Below, in pieces: positions 17,844 through 26,328 of a DNA stretch of 64,000 nt (position 1 is its first letter; every line of letters starts with the position of its first letter). The notes beneath the pieces were generated by a model. The model was not told where the DNA came from, searched no databases, and saw only the letters and a program-made list of their open reading frames with translations. A program made the translations under genes and the position numbers. The stretch covers positions 62,001-126,000 of the forward strand of contig JAFMIR010000007.1 of assembly GCA_017853885.1 (NCBI GenBank). The letters are read 5' to 3'. This DNA comes from Prosthecobacter sp. (lineage in GTDB: Bacteria > Verrucomicrobiota > Verrucomicrobiia > Verrucomicrobiales > Verrucomicrobiaceae).

Positions 17844-19127
17844 ATGTCCGATTTCACGACTTCCTCCAATGCGCCCGCCGTGTCGTGGCGGCGGGGTTTT
17901 TGGTGCCTGATGGCGACCCAGTTCCAAGGCGCATTCTCTGACAGCGTGCTTCGGTGGTTGGTCATCTATCTGGTGATTGCCAAGAATCTGCCAAAAACGG
18001 AGCTAGATGCCTTGGTGAGTGATTCGGGTATGTACTTTGCGATTCCCTTCCTCCTGCTCTCGATGTTTGGGGGATGGATGGCAGACCGATTCAGCAAACG
18101 AACGGTCATGGTGGGTGTGAAGGTGATGGAGATGGGCATCATGATCTTTGCCGCTTTAGCTTTGGGATCGGGTCGCACAGCGTTGCAACTCGCCGCGATT
18201 TGTCTCATGGGTGTTCACAGCGCCTTCTTCGCCGCCTCGAAATATGGGTCGTTGCCTGAGTTGGTGCCCACCTCCAGACTCTCGTGGGCCAATGGTATCA
18301 TCGAGATGCTCACTTTTCTGGCGGCCATTTTCGGCACACTGGCAGCGGCATGGATGGCGCAGCATTTCGCTGAATCACCCTCGCAAGCAGGCTACATCCT
18401 ACTTGCACTGGCGATAGTCGGCTGGCTGGCCAGTCTTGGCATCACTAAGCTACCCGCAGCGGATCCGAAGAAGCCGCTAAACCTCAATTTCCTTGCTGAG
18501 CTGTGGCGCGAGTTTGCCTGGATGAAGCAGGATCGCGATCTGTGGCGTGCGAACTTCGGTAACACAGGTTTCTTTTTCATCGCGGCACTCTTGCAGATGA
18601 ACATCGTGCTCTACGCGGAACAGGTGTTCCATCTGGGCGAGACGGAAAACAGTGCTCTTCAAGTAGCACTGGCCATCGGCATGGCGCTTGGCAGCATTCT
18701 CGCGGGCAAACTTAGCGGGGATCACGTCGAATACGGCCTCATTCCGCTCGGTGCCATCCTGATGGCGGCGATGGGCTTCTGGCTTGGCATCGATGGCATC
18801 AGTCGCACGGTCTTCACCATCGGTTTAGCGGTGCTCGGGATTGGTGGTGGATGTTTCATCGTGCCCATCGCGGCCGTTTTGCAGCATCGTCCACCCGCCG
18901 ATCGGAAGGGTAGTGTTCAAGGCGCGGCCTCATGGTTGTCTTGGGTAGGCATCGCTGGTGCTGCACTGGTGCAAAAGGAACTCAATATCCAGCTTGGGTG
19001 GTCTCCCGGACAGGTGTTCTGGTTTTGTGCCTCGTGCGCTCTCGTGGCCGGCATTTATGTAGCCAAAACGAGACCGACCGCATTGCCGAGCATGCTGTCT
19101 CGCTGGAAAAGTGGCTATTTGAGTTGA
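17844..19127 (+). CDS. MFS transporter, LplT (lysophospholipid flippase)-like
   Basis: This protein has 427 residues and about 12 hydrophobic segments. The N-terminal FQGAFSDSVLRWLVIYLV resembles the FNDN-type opening of LplT, and GGWMADRFSKRTVMVGVKVMEM is the MFS loop 2-3 signature; FAASKYGSLPELVP is also shared with LplT. LplT flips lyso-phosphatidylethanolamine inward for re-acylation by Aas, but no acyltransferase gene is adjacent, and the first helix lacks the usual Asn-Asp. The function is therefore inferred from similarity. It converges on ispE. Confidence 0.75.
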   Translation: MSDFTTSSNAPAVSWRRGFWCLMATQFQGAFSDSVLRWLVIYLVIAKNLPKTELDALVSDSGMYFAIPFLLLSMFGGWMADRFSKRTVMVGVKVMEMGIMIFAALALGSGRTALQLAAICLMGVHSAFFAASKYGSLPELVPTSRLSWANGIIEMLTFLAAIFGTLAAAWMAQHFAESPSQAGYILLALAIVGWLASLGITKLPAADPKKPLNLNFLAELWREFAWMKQDRDLWRANFGNTGFFFIAALLQMNIVLYAEQVFHLGETENSALQVALAIGMALGSILAGKLSGDHVEYGLIPLGAILMAAMGFWLGIDGISRTVFTIGLAVLGIGGGCFIVPIAAVLQHRPPADRKGSVQGAASWLSWVGIAGAALVQKELNIQLGWSPGQVFWFCASCALVAGIYVAKTRPTALPSMLSRWKSGYLS

Positions 19128-19300
19128 GCTGCACCTTTTACCCTAAAACTCCATCGAGAAGGTCCCATCGCGAAGAAGCTCGGCGCCTCGTATGTCGGCC
19201 ACTTGGATGATCTGGCGGTTTTGGGTCGTACACTGAGTGATGAATAGGAGAAGCAGCTTTATGGGCTGGCGAAGGGCGTGGCGAGCTTGCGTTGAGAACC
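19128..19300. other. Gap between convergent genes
   Basis: These 173 bases separate the LplT-like gene and ispE. A leftward frame of 68 codons (19143-19349) overlaps the ispE end by 49 bases, but has no recognisable family or ribosome site. No terminator hairpin with a T run was seen. Confidence 0.4.
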
Positions 19301-20140
19301 TCACGAATTGGCTGTTCGCGTCGCGAGCGTCCAACTTGTCTCGCCACACCAGGCGCGTGCCTTGGCAGCGAGGTCCGAAGCGTGAATGGCTGTATCAGTG
19401 ATGGCAAACATGGTTGAGCCTGAGCCGGACATCAGTGCTGCACGGGTTTCGCCTTGCTCCAAAAGCCAGTTTTTCAACGCTGGTAGCAGGAGGTGTTTTT
19501 GGAAGACTGGCCGCTCCAAGTCATTCACTAGCGTGCCCCATTCGCAGAGTTGTGGTGCGTAGAGAACGCCTGGGATTTCGCGTGAGTCGGCCCATTTTTG
19601 ATAGGCCCATGGCGTGGGGATCGAAAAGGGCGGCTTGATCAGCACCACATGCAGTTGATGAGGGAAATCGGCGGGTTGTACGATCTCACCACGGCCTGTG
19701 CCATCAGCGACAGGACTGTCGAGCAGGAAGCAAGGCACGTCTGAACCGATCTGAGCGGCAAGTTCCAGTAGTTGCGGCAGGGTTAGCAGGTTGCCGGAAA
19801 GCTCATTGGCTGCACGGAGAATCGTGGCGGCATTGCTGCTGCCGCCGCCTAGACCAGCACCATGTGGAATGCGCTTCTCCAAATGAATGCGCCACGAGGA
19901 AGAGTGCCCGGTGCGGCTCTCGAAAGCTCGGAGAGCTTTCAAGGCAAGGTTGGATTCATCGCTTGGAACGGTGGCATCTGAACAACTGAAACTCACGGTG
20001 GTGCCTGCACCTAGGCGCTCGATTTCTACCGTGTCGCCAAATGCCAAACGAACGAGGCGTGTCTCAATCTGGTGGAAGCCATCCGTCCGTTTTCCGAGGA
20101 TGCGCAGGCTGAGGTTGATCTTGGCGGGTGAGAGCAGCAT
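19301..20140 (-). CDS. ispE: 4-diphosphocytidyl-2-C-methyl-D-erythritol kinase
   Basis: IspE phosphorylates the 2-hydroxyl of CDP-methylerythritol with ATP, the fourth step of the MEP pathway. The 279 residues have the GHMP-kinase motifs: SPAKINLSLRI at the N-terminus, the ATP-binding IPHGAGLGGGSSNAA (about 88-102), and SGSGSTMFA near the C-terminus. It begins 11 bases after the pgeF stop and is the last gene of a leftward group. Together with ispD it shows that isoprenoids come from the MEP route. Confidence 0.95.
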   Translation of the reverse strand: MLLSPAKINLSLRILGKRTDGFHQIETRLVRLAFGDTVEIERLGAGTTVSFSCSDATVPSDESNLALKALRAFESRTGHSSSWRIHLEKRIPHGAGLGGGSSNAATILRAANELSGNLLTLPQLLELAAQIGSDVPCFLLDSPVADGTGRGEIVQPADFPHQLHVVLIKPPFSIPTPWAYQKWADSREIPGVLYAPQLCEWGTLVNDLERPVFQKHLLLPALKNWLLEQGETRAALMSGSGSTMFAITDTAIHASDLAAKARAWCGETSWTLATRTANS

Positions 20141-20151
20141 GATGAGAGGGA

Positions 20152-20811
20152 TCAGGCAAGTCGGCCAAGCATGGCCAACATGCGGCCGGTGCGGCCTTTT
20201 TCGAGGCGATAAGAGTAGAAGCGGTTCCTGTCAGAGGTGGTGCAGATGCCACAATCATGAACCTGGGTCGATGGGATGCCAAAATCGAGAGCATCTTGAC
20301 AGATCTGGGCCGCAAAATCCACCTCATAGGCCGGTGGGCGGATGCATGGCGCGAGCTGCACGTGCAAATCCTCGGGCCGCGAACCGAATCGCTCAGCCAT
20401 CAGATGCAAGGCATGGGCTGTGATGCCCAGTTCACTGCCTTTTTTGCCCGAATGAAGCAGTCCGCATGCTTTCGTGCGCGCATCCACGATGAAAACCGCG
20501 CCGCAATCCGCTACATAAATGCCCAGAACGAGTCCTATAACTTGGGTGAGAAGCCCATCGGTGTTTGGCACTGGGATGGATGGCATGCTGTCAATTACAG
20601 CCACGTGTTTGCCATGAACTTGATCAGCGAGGCAAAGTTGGGTCGGGGCGAATCCCATTTCCGTCGCTTGCTGACGATGCCAAGGCTCGAGGCGTGAAAT
20701 CACTTTCGGGCGCTCGTCATTCACGTCAATCTCCGGATGCCGGTGAGTGAAGCGATGGGAGATGCCTTTGGTGCGTAGAGCATCAAGGGCAGGAAAGGTC
20801 ATGCAAGGCAT
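20152..20811 (-). CDS. pgeF: Purine nucleoside phosphorylase / laccase-domain protein (YfiH/PgeF)
   Basis: This family acts on purine nucleosides (adenosine and inosine phosphorolysis) and, in some bacteria, edits peptidoglycan precursors. The 219 residues carry all three metal-site residues: LADQVHG (His), YVADCGAVFI (Cys) and LLHSGKKG (His, where most members have HAGWRG). APCIRPPAYEVD and the final NRFYSYRLEKGRTGR are also typical. I chose the ATG at 20809-20811; another lies at 20800-20802, and the longer upstream frame is not family-like. It lies 91 bases downstream of marR. Confidence 0.85.
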   Translation of the reverse strand: MPCMTFPALDALRTKGISHRFTHRHPEIDVNDERPKVISRLEPWHRQQATEMGFAPTQLCLADQVHGKHVAVIDSMPSIPVPNTDGLLTQVIGLVLGIYVADCGAVFIVDARTKACGLLHSGKKGSELGITAHALHLMAERFGSRPEDLHVQLAPCIRPPAYEVDFAAQICQDALDFGIPSTQVHDCGICTTSDRNRFYSYRLEKGRTGRMLAMLGRLA

Positions 20812-20902
20812 GACGGTTTTTATCCCGGAAAACATCAAGGGCGCAAACGGAGAATCCGCTGCGCCCTCAAGGGTTTGATGAGTGTGGAGGCGACTCGTTA
20901 CT

Positions 20903-21349
20903 TCAGCGTGCCAACGAAGTGTCCAAGCTACGATAGGAGGAAATGAATGAAGCCGCATCTGGCGCGGCGGTCTCGCTCATGGCAGCGGCCACTTGATTCT
21001 GCAGTTCCTCTCGGAGGCGGGAGACAAGCTGAAGCCCTTGTGAGGTGATGCGAACCAGCACTTTCCGGCGGTCGTCGATTGCATGGGTGCGTTCCATATA
21101 ACCCAGTTTTTCGAGTCGGTCTACGAGTCCGGTTGCTGCTGCCGTTGAGTGACCCATTTTGCGGGCAATGTCCGTCATCGTCAACTCGGGCGAGGTAGCG
21201 AGATGCCCCAGAAGAAAGAACTGAGCGAAAGAAATATTGTCCTTGTTGAGCTCGCGGGAAAGGTTGAGGAGAAACTCACGCTGGCTGAACAGAATGAAAT
21301 CTGCCAGTTGGGCATGGTCTTGGGCTGGAATCGTAGTGCCTTGGGTCAT
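20903..21349 (-). CDS. MarR-family transcriptional regulator
   Basis: This 148-residue winged-helix regulator has a helix-turn-helix with LTMTDIARKMGHSTAAATGLVDRLEKLGY (split between recognition helices) and a wing with the DDRRK basic motif (about residues 95-99). MarR dimers commonly repress their own promoter and neighbouring genes and are released by small phenolic or oxidised ligands. Its upstream region has a promoter with an inverted repeat over the -10 box (see that entry). Targets beyond itself are not evident; downstream are pgeF and ispE. Confidence 0.9.
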   Translation of the reverse strand: MTQGTTIPAQDHAQLADFILFSQREFLLNLSRELNKDNISFAQFFLLGHLATSPELTMTDIARKMGHSTAAATGLVDRLEKLGYMERTHAIDDRRKVLVRITSQGLQLVSRLREELQNQVAAAMSETAAPDAASFISSYRSLDTSLAR

Positions 21350-21367
21350 GAGATGGTTTCCTTAAAG

Positions 21368-21428
21368 CTATATTTTTTAAAAATCTAACCAAGATTGAAA
21401 ATATAGGCCAGCCTAAATGTAAAAGCAA
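21368..21428 (-). promoter_or_regulatory. marR promoter with inverted-repeat operator candidate
   Basis: On the minus strand TTGCTT (21428-21423) and TATATT (21405-21400) are 17 bases apart, a strong sigma-70 match 51 bases before the marR ATG. A 9-bp inverted repeat, CTATATTTT (21368-21376) and AAAATATAG (21398-21406), overlaps the -10 box and the start region, as expected for autorepression. The surrounding sequence is unusually AT-rich for this window. Confidence 0.5.
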
Positions 21429-21546
21429 GATGAATTCTATACATTTCATAGACTTTTCGCCCATCCCTCGACATTTTTTAATAAAAAAGCTCACTTTGCC
21501 CTTTCAACACCCGCGGTGACATTTAAATCGAGGCGGCATCCGGCGA

Positions 21547-21855
21547 CTACCCGACCTTCCATCGAGAGCTCTCCTCAATCCGTTTGGCCAGATCGAAATC
21601 GAGCTTCGTAAGAGCTCCCACACGATGGGTTTTAGCACGAAAGACTACGCGCCTCCAAGATAGTGTCAGGTCGGGATGATGGTTCATTTTTTCGGCGTGT
21701 TCGGCCACGAGGACCGCAAAACGCACTCCCTCGAGGTAAGTGGCAAAATGAAACTCTTTCGTCAGCTCACCTTTTTCGATCCGCCAGCCACCCCAATTTT
21801 TCAGGGATGCCATTTCAGCCTCAGCTTGGTTTTCGCTCAATTTGTCGATCTTCAT
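21547..21855 (-). CDS. Pterin-4a-carbinolamine dehydratase
   Basis: This small enzyme (102 residues) of the PCD/PhhB family dehydrates 4a-hydroxytetrahydropterin and so recycles the cofactor of aromatic amino acid hydroxylases. The active-site block is clear: MNHHPDLTLSWRRVVFRAKTH (about 58-78, two adjacent His and a later His) followed by GALTKLDFDLAKRIEE. The ATG at 21853-21855 gives the family length; the frame open to 22008 is not family-like. No hydroxylase gene is nearby, so its partner is elsewhere or it serves another pterin reaction. Confidence 0.9.
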   Translation of the reverse strand: MKIDKLSENQAEAEMASLKNWGGWRIEKGELTKEFHFATYLEGVRFAVLVAEHAEKMNHHPDLTLSWRRVVFRAKTHRVGALTKLDFDLAKRIEESSRWKVG

Positions 21856-21901
21856 ATCGCGTAGGCTCGGGTAGGCGGCCGGCGGCCGCAAGCTTCCTGC
21901 G

Positions 21902-21930
21902 TTGCATTCACCATGGCTCTGGCCTAGATA
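21902..21930 (+). promoter_or_regulatory. Sigma-70 promoter for lepA
   Basis: TTGCAT (21902-21907) and TAGATA (21925-21930) have an ideal 17-base spacer, ending 27 bases before the lepA ATG. It lies in the 102-base gap between divergent genes, where the lepA promoter is expected. Confidence 0.55.
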
Positions 21931-21957
21931 CGCGCCCTTTTTCCCACCCCGGACGGC

Positions 21958-23754
21958 ATGCCCATCGAAAATACCCGCAACTTCTCCATTATTGCACACA
22001 TCGACCACGGGAAGACCACGCTCTCAGATCGCCTCCTCGAGTTCACGAAAACCATCACCGTGCGAGAGCAGCAGGATCAACTCCTCGATGCCATGGATCT
22101 GGAGAGGGAACGAGGCATCACCATCAAAGCACACCCTGTGTGCATGAATTATAAGGCCCGTAACGGCCAAATGTATAAATTAAATCTTCTCGATACGCCC
22201 GGGCACGTGGATTTCAGTTATGAGGTCAGCCGCTCACTCGCTGCCTGCGAAGGTGCCTTGCTGCTGATTGACGCTTCCCAAGGAGTCGAGGCTCAGACGG
22301 TGGCCAATTTGAATCTCGCGATGCAGCAAAACCTGCATGTGATCCCCGTCATCAACAAAGTCGATCTGCCCAGCGCCGATATCGAGAAGTGCAAGCGTCA
22401 GCTTGAGGACATCCTGCAGCTGCCAGCCGATGAAGCCGTGCCTGCCAGCGCGAAGATGGGTATTGGTATCGAAGATATCCTGGAAGCCATCGTCGCCCAT
22501 GTGCCGCAGCCCAAAGATCCCGGTGACGGCTACCTGCGTGCCTCTGTTTTTGATTCCGTTTTCGACGCTTATCGTGGCGTTGTTAGTTATGTGCGAGTGG
22601 TCAGCGGCACCATCGTGCGCGGGCAGAAGATCCGCATGATGTCCACTGGGCTGGATTATGAAATCAAGGACGTTGGCATCTTTCGTCCGAAGATGACCAC
22701 CTGCGAGAAGCTTGAACCTGGCGACGTGGGCTACCTCATCGCCAACGTGAAGACCACAGCCGATGTGAAAATCGGTGATACCATCACGGAGAGCAGGAAG
22801 CCATCTCCTCAGCCGCTGCCTGGCTTTAAAGAGATTCACCCGCTTGTCTTCAGCGGCATCTACCCCGTCAGCACAGATGACTTTGAGGCTCTGAAGCTGG
22901 CCGTAGGTAAGCTCCAGATCAATGATGCCGCCTTTACCTTCCAGTCTGAGAGCTCCGCTGCGCTCGGTTTTGGTTTCCGCTGCGGCTTTCTCGGTCTCCT
23001 GCACATGGAAATCGTGCAGGAACGCCTACGCCGCGAGTTCAACATGGACGTTATCTCGACCTACCCGTCCGTGATTTATGAGGTTCGCAAAACCAATGGT
23101 GAGGAGCTCATGGTGGACAATCCCACTTTCCTCCCGAGTGCCCAAGAGATCGACGAAATCCGCGAGCCGATGGTCAAGGTGAACATCATGATCCCCAATG
23201 AATACATCGGTGACATGATGCAGCTCGTCATGGACAAACGGGGCCAAGTCAACAATACCGAGACTCTCGACGACCGGCGCGTGCTTCTGCATACCGTTAT
23301 GCCGCTCAATGAGATCCTTGTGGACTTCAATGACAAGCTCAAGTCCATCACCCGCGGTTACGGTAGCATGGACTACGAGCATGCCGGCTATCAGGCTGCT
23401 GAGCTTGTCAAAATGGACATTCTCATCGCAGGCGACCCAGTTGATGCTTTCTCATGTATCGTGCACCGCTCGAAGGCTGAATTCCGCGGCCGTCAGCTCT
23501 GTGGCAAGCTCAAGGAAGTCATCCCGCAGCAGCTTTTCGTCGTGGCGATCCAAGCTGCCATTGGTGGCAAAATCATTGCCCGCGAAAGCATCAGTGCCCT
23601 GCGCAAAGATGTGACCGCCAAGTGCTATGGCGGCGATATCACACGCAAACGCAAGCTTCTAGAAAAGCAGAAAGAGGGTAAGAAGAAGATGAAGGCCATC
23701 GGTAAGGTGAATATCCCACAAGAGGCTTTCATTGAGGTGCTCAAAAATAACTGA
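21958..23754 (+). CDS. lepA: Elongation factor 4 (LepA GTPase)
   Basis: LepA/EF4 is a ribosome-binding GTPase that resembles EF-G and affects translation initiation and ribosome assembly under stress. The 598 residues are full length. GTPase motifs are AHIDHGKTT (G1), the GITIKA switch, DTPGHVD (G3) and NKVD (G4). The LepA-specific C-terminus contains VHRSKAEFRGRQLCGKLKEVIP and the Lys-rich KKKMKAIGKVNIPQEAF. The ATG at 21958 opens with PIENTRNFSIIAH, the family start. A DEAD-box helicase follows in the same direction. Confidence 0.97.
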   Translation: MPIENTRNFSIIAHIDHGKTTLSDRLLEFTKTITVREQQDQLLDAMDLERERGITIKAHPVCMNYKARNGQMYKLNLLDTPGHVDFSYEVSRSLAACEGALLLIDASQGVEAQTVANLNLAMQQNLHVIPVINKVDLPSADIEKCKRQLEDILQLPADEAVPASAKMGIGIEDILEAIVAHVPQPKDPGDGYLRASVFDSVFDAYRGVVSYVRVVSGTIVRGQKIRMMSTGLDYEIKDVGIFRPKMTTCEKLEPGDVGYLIANVKTTADVKIGDTITESRKPSPQPLPGFKEIHPLVFSGIYPVSTDDFEALKLAVGKLQINDAAFTFQSESSAALGFGFRCGFLGLLHMEIVQERLRREFNMDVISTYPSVIYEVRKTNGEELMVDNPTFLPSAQEIDEIREPMVKVNIMIPNEYIGDMMQLVMDKRGQVNNTETLDDRRVLLHTVMPLNEILVDFNDKLKSITRGYGSMDYEHAGYQAAELVKMDILIAGDPVDAFSCIVHRSKAEFRGRQLCGKLKEVIPQQLFVVAIQAAIGGKIIARESISALRKDVTAKCYGGDITRKRKLLEKQKEGKKKMKAIGKVNIPQEAFIEVLKNN

Positions 23755-23875
23755 TGCCAATTGCTGGAGGGGCAGGGGGGGGCGTCTCGCTTTCCCCATC
23801 CTCGTGGGATGCGGGTTTGCATTGTCTGCCAAACTGGCTGATAAACCGAGCTTCCATCTTTCCCGACTACCGCTT

Positions 23876-25462
23876 GTGACCTCTACGCGACGCCCAGAAC
23901 ACGCCCCGAAAAAAAAATCTCTCCTCAGCCGCATCAAATCCGGTCTGAAAAAGGTGCTGCGCCTCGGTAAAGGCAAAAAAAGCGAATCGAAGCCCGCAGT
24001 TGTGCCACACGCGCACGATCATCCGGCCACAATTCATGCTCATAAGCGGCCGTCTGACTCGCATCGTGGAGATCACAAGCCAAGGGGTGAACGCTCAGAG
24101 AAACGTGATGAGCCCCGCCGCGACCGTGGAGATCGACGCGAGCGTGGTGGACGTGATCGTGGAGAACGTCGCGAACGTGGTCCACGTGAGGAAAAGCCCA
24201 AGCCGGTTCGTGAAAACCACACGCCTGTCCCCCCTCCTCCTCCGCCACCTGTGCCGGATGGGCCTTATCCGGAGAACTGGCAAGTCCTCGGCCTCTCGCC
24301 AGCCGTTCTAGCCGCCGTGCGAGAGACTGGCTACGAAAAGCCCACCACGATCCAGGAGAAATCGATTCCCATCATTTTGACCGGCAAGGATGTTGTCGGA
24401 GCCTCGCAAACTGGCACTGGCAAAACTGCTGCCTTCGCGTTGCCGACCATTACGCGCCTTGGCCCGCCCGGTAAGTTTCGTTGCCTTGTCCTTGAGCCGG
24501 TCCGCGAGCTCGCTGCGCAAGTCGTCGAGCAGTTTGAGAAATATGGCAAGCACACGGGTCTCCGTGTTCTGCTTGTTCATGGTGGTGTGGGTTATGAAAA
24601 GCAGCGTAAAGGCCTGCAGCAGGGCGTGGATGTCGTCGTCGCCACTCCGGGACGTCTTCTCGACTTCATGCAGGAAGGGGTAGCTGATCTCAGCGATATT
24701 GAGGTGCTCGTTCTTGATGAGGTCGATCGCATGTTGGACATGGGATTCCTGCCAGATGTGCGTCGTATTGTCGAAAAAACGCCCAAGTCTCGCCAAACGC
24801 TCTTCTTCAGCGCCACGATGCCGCCGCAGATCAAAAGCCTCGCAGATTTTGCCTTGAAGGAACCCGAGAGTGTCGAGGTCGGCATTCGTTTCTCAGCTGC
24901 GGAGACTGTCAGTCATTACATGTATCCTGTTGCTAGTGATCAGCGTGAGGAGCTTCTCTTGGCTATCTTGAAGCAGACGCACTTCGACAGCATGATGATT
25001 TTTACCCGCACCAAAGTGCAGGCTGACAAGCTTTTCGCTGCCATCATGCAGACTGGCGAATACAAGGCTGCTGTCATGCACAGCGATATCAGCCAGAAGG
25101 ACCGCGAAAAAGCTCTTCAAGGTTTCCGCAGTGGTGAATATGAAATCATTGTTGCCACAGATCTCGCCGCCCGAGGTCTCGACGTGAGTGGTGTCACGCA
25201 TGTTATCAACTACATGGTCCCCGAGCACAGTGAGGATTACGTTCACCGAATCGGTCGCACCGGCCGCGCACAGAAGGAGGGCGATGCTTTCACGTTGTTC
25301 GCCGCTGATGAGATCATGAATGTGGCTTCGATTGAGCGTCTCATCAGTCAGAAAATCCCGAGACGGAAGCTCGAAGGTTTTCCCTACAAATACACCACGG
25401 TTCTCGATGACGAAGATCGTGCTAGGGGTATCATGACGGGTCGTAAAAAGAAGCGGCGCTGA
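23876..25462 (+). CDS. DEAD-box RNA helicase with charged N-terminal extension (DEVD variant)
   Basis: This is a superfamily 2 RNA helicase that probably unwinds RNA in ribosome assembly or cold response. From GTG 23876 it has about 528 residues; an ATG at 23732 inside lepA is the alternative, but the added segment is not protein-like. The first 130 residues are Lys-rich, then a long Arg/Glu/Asp/Gly/His tract, then a poly-Pro stretch. Core motifs are all present: the Q motif around TTIQEKSIPI, ASQTGTGKT, TPGRLLD, FFSATMP and HRIGRTGRA. Two are altered: motif Ia is PVRELA (usually PTRELA) and motif II is DEVD (GATGAGGTCGAT). Confidence 0.9.
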   Translation: MTSTRRPEHAPKKKSLLSRIKSGLKKVLRLGKGKKSESKPAVVPHAHDHPATIHAHKRPSDSHRGDHKPRGERSEKRDEPRRDRGDRRERGGRDRGERRERGPREEKPKPVRENHTPVPPPPPPPVPDGPYPENWQVLGLSPAVLAAVRETGYEKPTTIQEKSIPIILTGKDVVGASQTGTGKTAAFALPTITRLGPPGKFRCLVLEPVRELAAQVVEQFEKYGKHTGLRVLLVHGGVGYEKQRKGLQQGVDVVVATPGRLLDFMQEGVADLSDIEVLVLDEVDRMLDMGFLPDVRRIVEKTPKSRQTLFFSATMPPQIKSLADFALKEPESVEVGIRFSAAETVSHYMYPVASDQREELLLAILKQTHFDSMMIFTRTKVQADKLFAAIMQTGEYKAAVMHSDISQKDREKALQGFRSGEYEIIVATDLAARGLDVSGVTHVINYMVPEHSEDYVHRIGRTGRAQKEGDAFTLFAADEIMNVASIERLISQKIPRRKLEGFPYKYTTVLDDEDRARGIMTGRKKKRR

Positions 25463-25580
25463 TCCGGTTTTCTCCGCTGTATTTCAGTTAAGCTGCGAAG
25501 TCATCGCCGTGGGCTCAAGGTAATGACTTGATCTTCATCCCGTGGATCAATCCATGTGTCCATTTTTTGTGATGTGTTGT
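25463..25580. other. Gap between convergent genes
   Basis: These 118 bases lie between the helicase and the pseudouridine synthase. An AGTCAT/ATGACT inverted repeat is the only structure seen, with no T run; no terminator or gene is supported. Confidence 0.4.
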
Positions 25581-26315
25581 CTAAATAGACCGCAACTGCG
25601 CCACTTCGTTTTTCGTCAATTCCCTCCATTTGCCTCTCGGCAGATTCCCGAGATTCAGTGGCCCCGTTTTGACACGAATGAGACGGATGACTTCGATGCC
25701 TAGGGCTTGCAATAGGCGGCGAATATGGCGATTGCGACCTTCGTCGAGGGTGAATTCAAGCCAACTGTTCTTTTCACCGGTGCGGAGAATCTTCACGGCT
25801 TTGGCACTGAGCAGGCCGACCTCCTCATCTTGAATCCCGCGTCGCAGACGTGTGAGCTGCGTCTCATCGAGATAACCTTCAACCTGGACGTGGTAGGTCT
25901 TGTCGAGATGTGTGGCGGGGTTGGTGATGTGATCGGCCCACACGTTGTCATTGGTGAAGAGCAACAGACCCTCGCTGGCTTTATCGAGGCGGCCCACTGG
26001 AGACAGGTGTGGCAGCTTTGTGCCTTCAAAGCAGGTGAAAACGGTGTCACGTCCCTGTTCGTCGGAGGCTGTCGTCACAAGGCCACGCGGCTTGTTCAGC
26101 ATGAGATACACCTGCTTCGCCGGATTGATGCTCTCGTCATCCATGACGAGGATGTCCCTGCCTAAGACAACAGGGAACTCGGGGTTTTTCCGAATCACGC
26201 GGTTCACGCTCACCTTGCCCATGCGAATGAGTTCGGAGGCACGGCTGCGCGAGCAGAAGCCGAGCTTTGATAAGGCGCGGGCCAGATCGGTGCGGGTGAG
26301 GGGAGGAGGTGGCAT
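25581..26315 (-). CDS. rRNA pseudouridine synthase (RsuA/RluB/RluE family)
   Basis: This 244-residue enzyme isomerises a uridine in rRNA to pseudouridine. An N-terminal S4 RNA-binding domain (LSKLGFCSRSRASELIRMGKV) is followed by the catalytic domain with GRLDKASEGLLLFTND, whose Asp is the catalytic nucleophile. The later KTYHVQVEG and EGRNRHIRRLLQALG are also family blocks. The ATG at 26313-26315 gives the family start; a longer frame to 26471 is not family-like. It lies 13 bases after the radical SAM gene. RsuA, RluB and RluE cannot be told apart by eye. Confidence 0.88.
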   Translation of the reverse strand: MPPPPLTRTDLARALSKLGFCSRSRASELIRMGKVSVNRVIRKNPEFPVVLGRDILVMDDESINPAKQVYLMLNKPRGLVTTASDEQGRDTVFTCFEGTKLPHLSPVGRLDKASEGLLLFTNDNVWADHITNPATHLDKTYHVQVEGYLDETQLTRLRRGIQDEEVGLLSAKAVKILRTGEKNSWLEFTLDEGRNRHIRRLLQALGIEVIRLIRVKTGPLNLGNLPRGKWRELTKNEVAQLRSI

Positions 26316-26328
26316 GAGGTCCAATAGC

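Noticed and set aside
19143..19349. 68-codon leftward frame after ispE
   Set aside because: Some parts look protein-like, but it overlaps ispE by 49 bases and has no recognised family, conserved start or promoter. It is left as a note in the gap entry.
23732..23875. Start of the helicase at ATG 23732
   Set aside because: This start lies inside lepA and the extra 48 residues read like translated gap DNA. The GTG at 23876 sits just before the charged N-terminus typical of such helicases.
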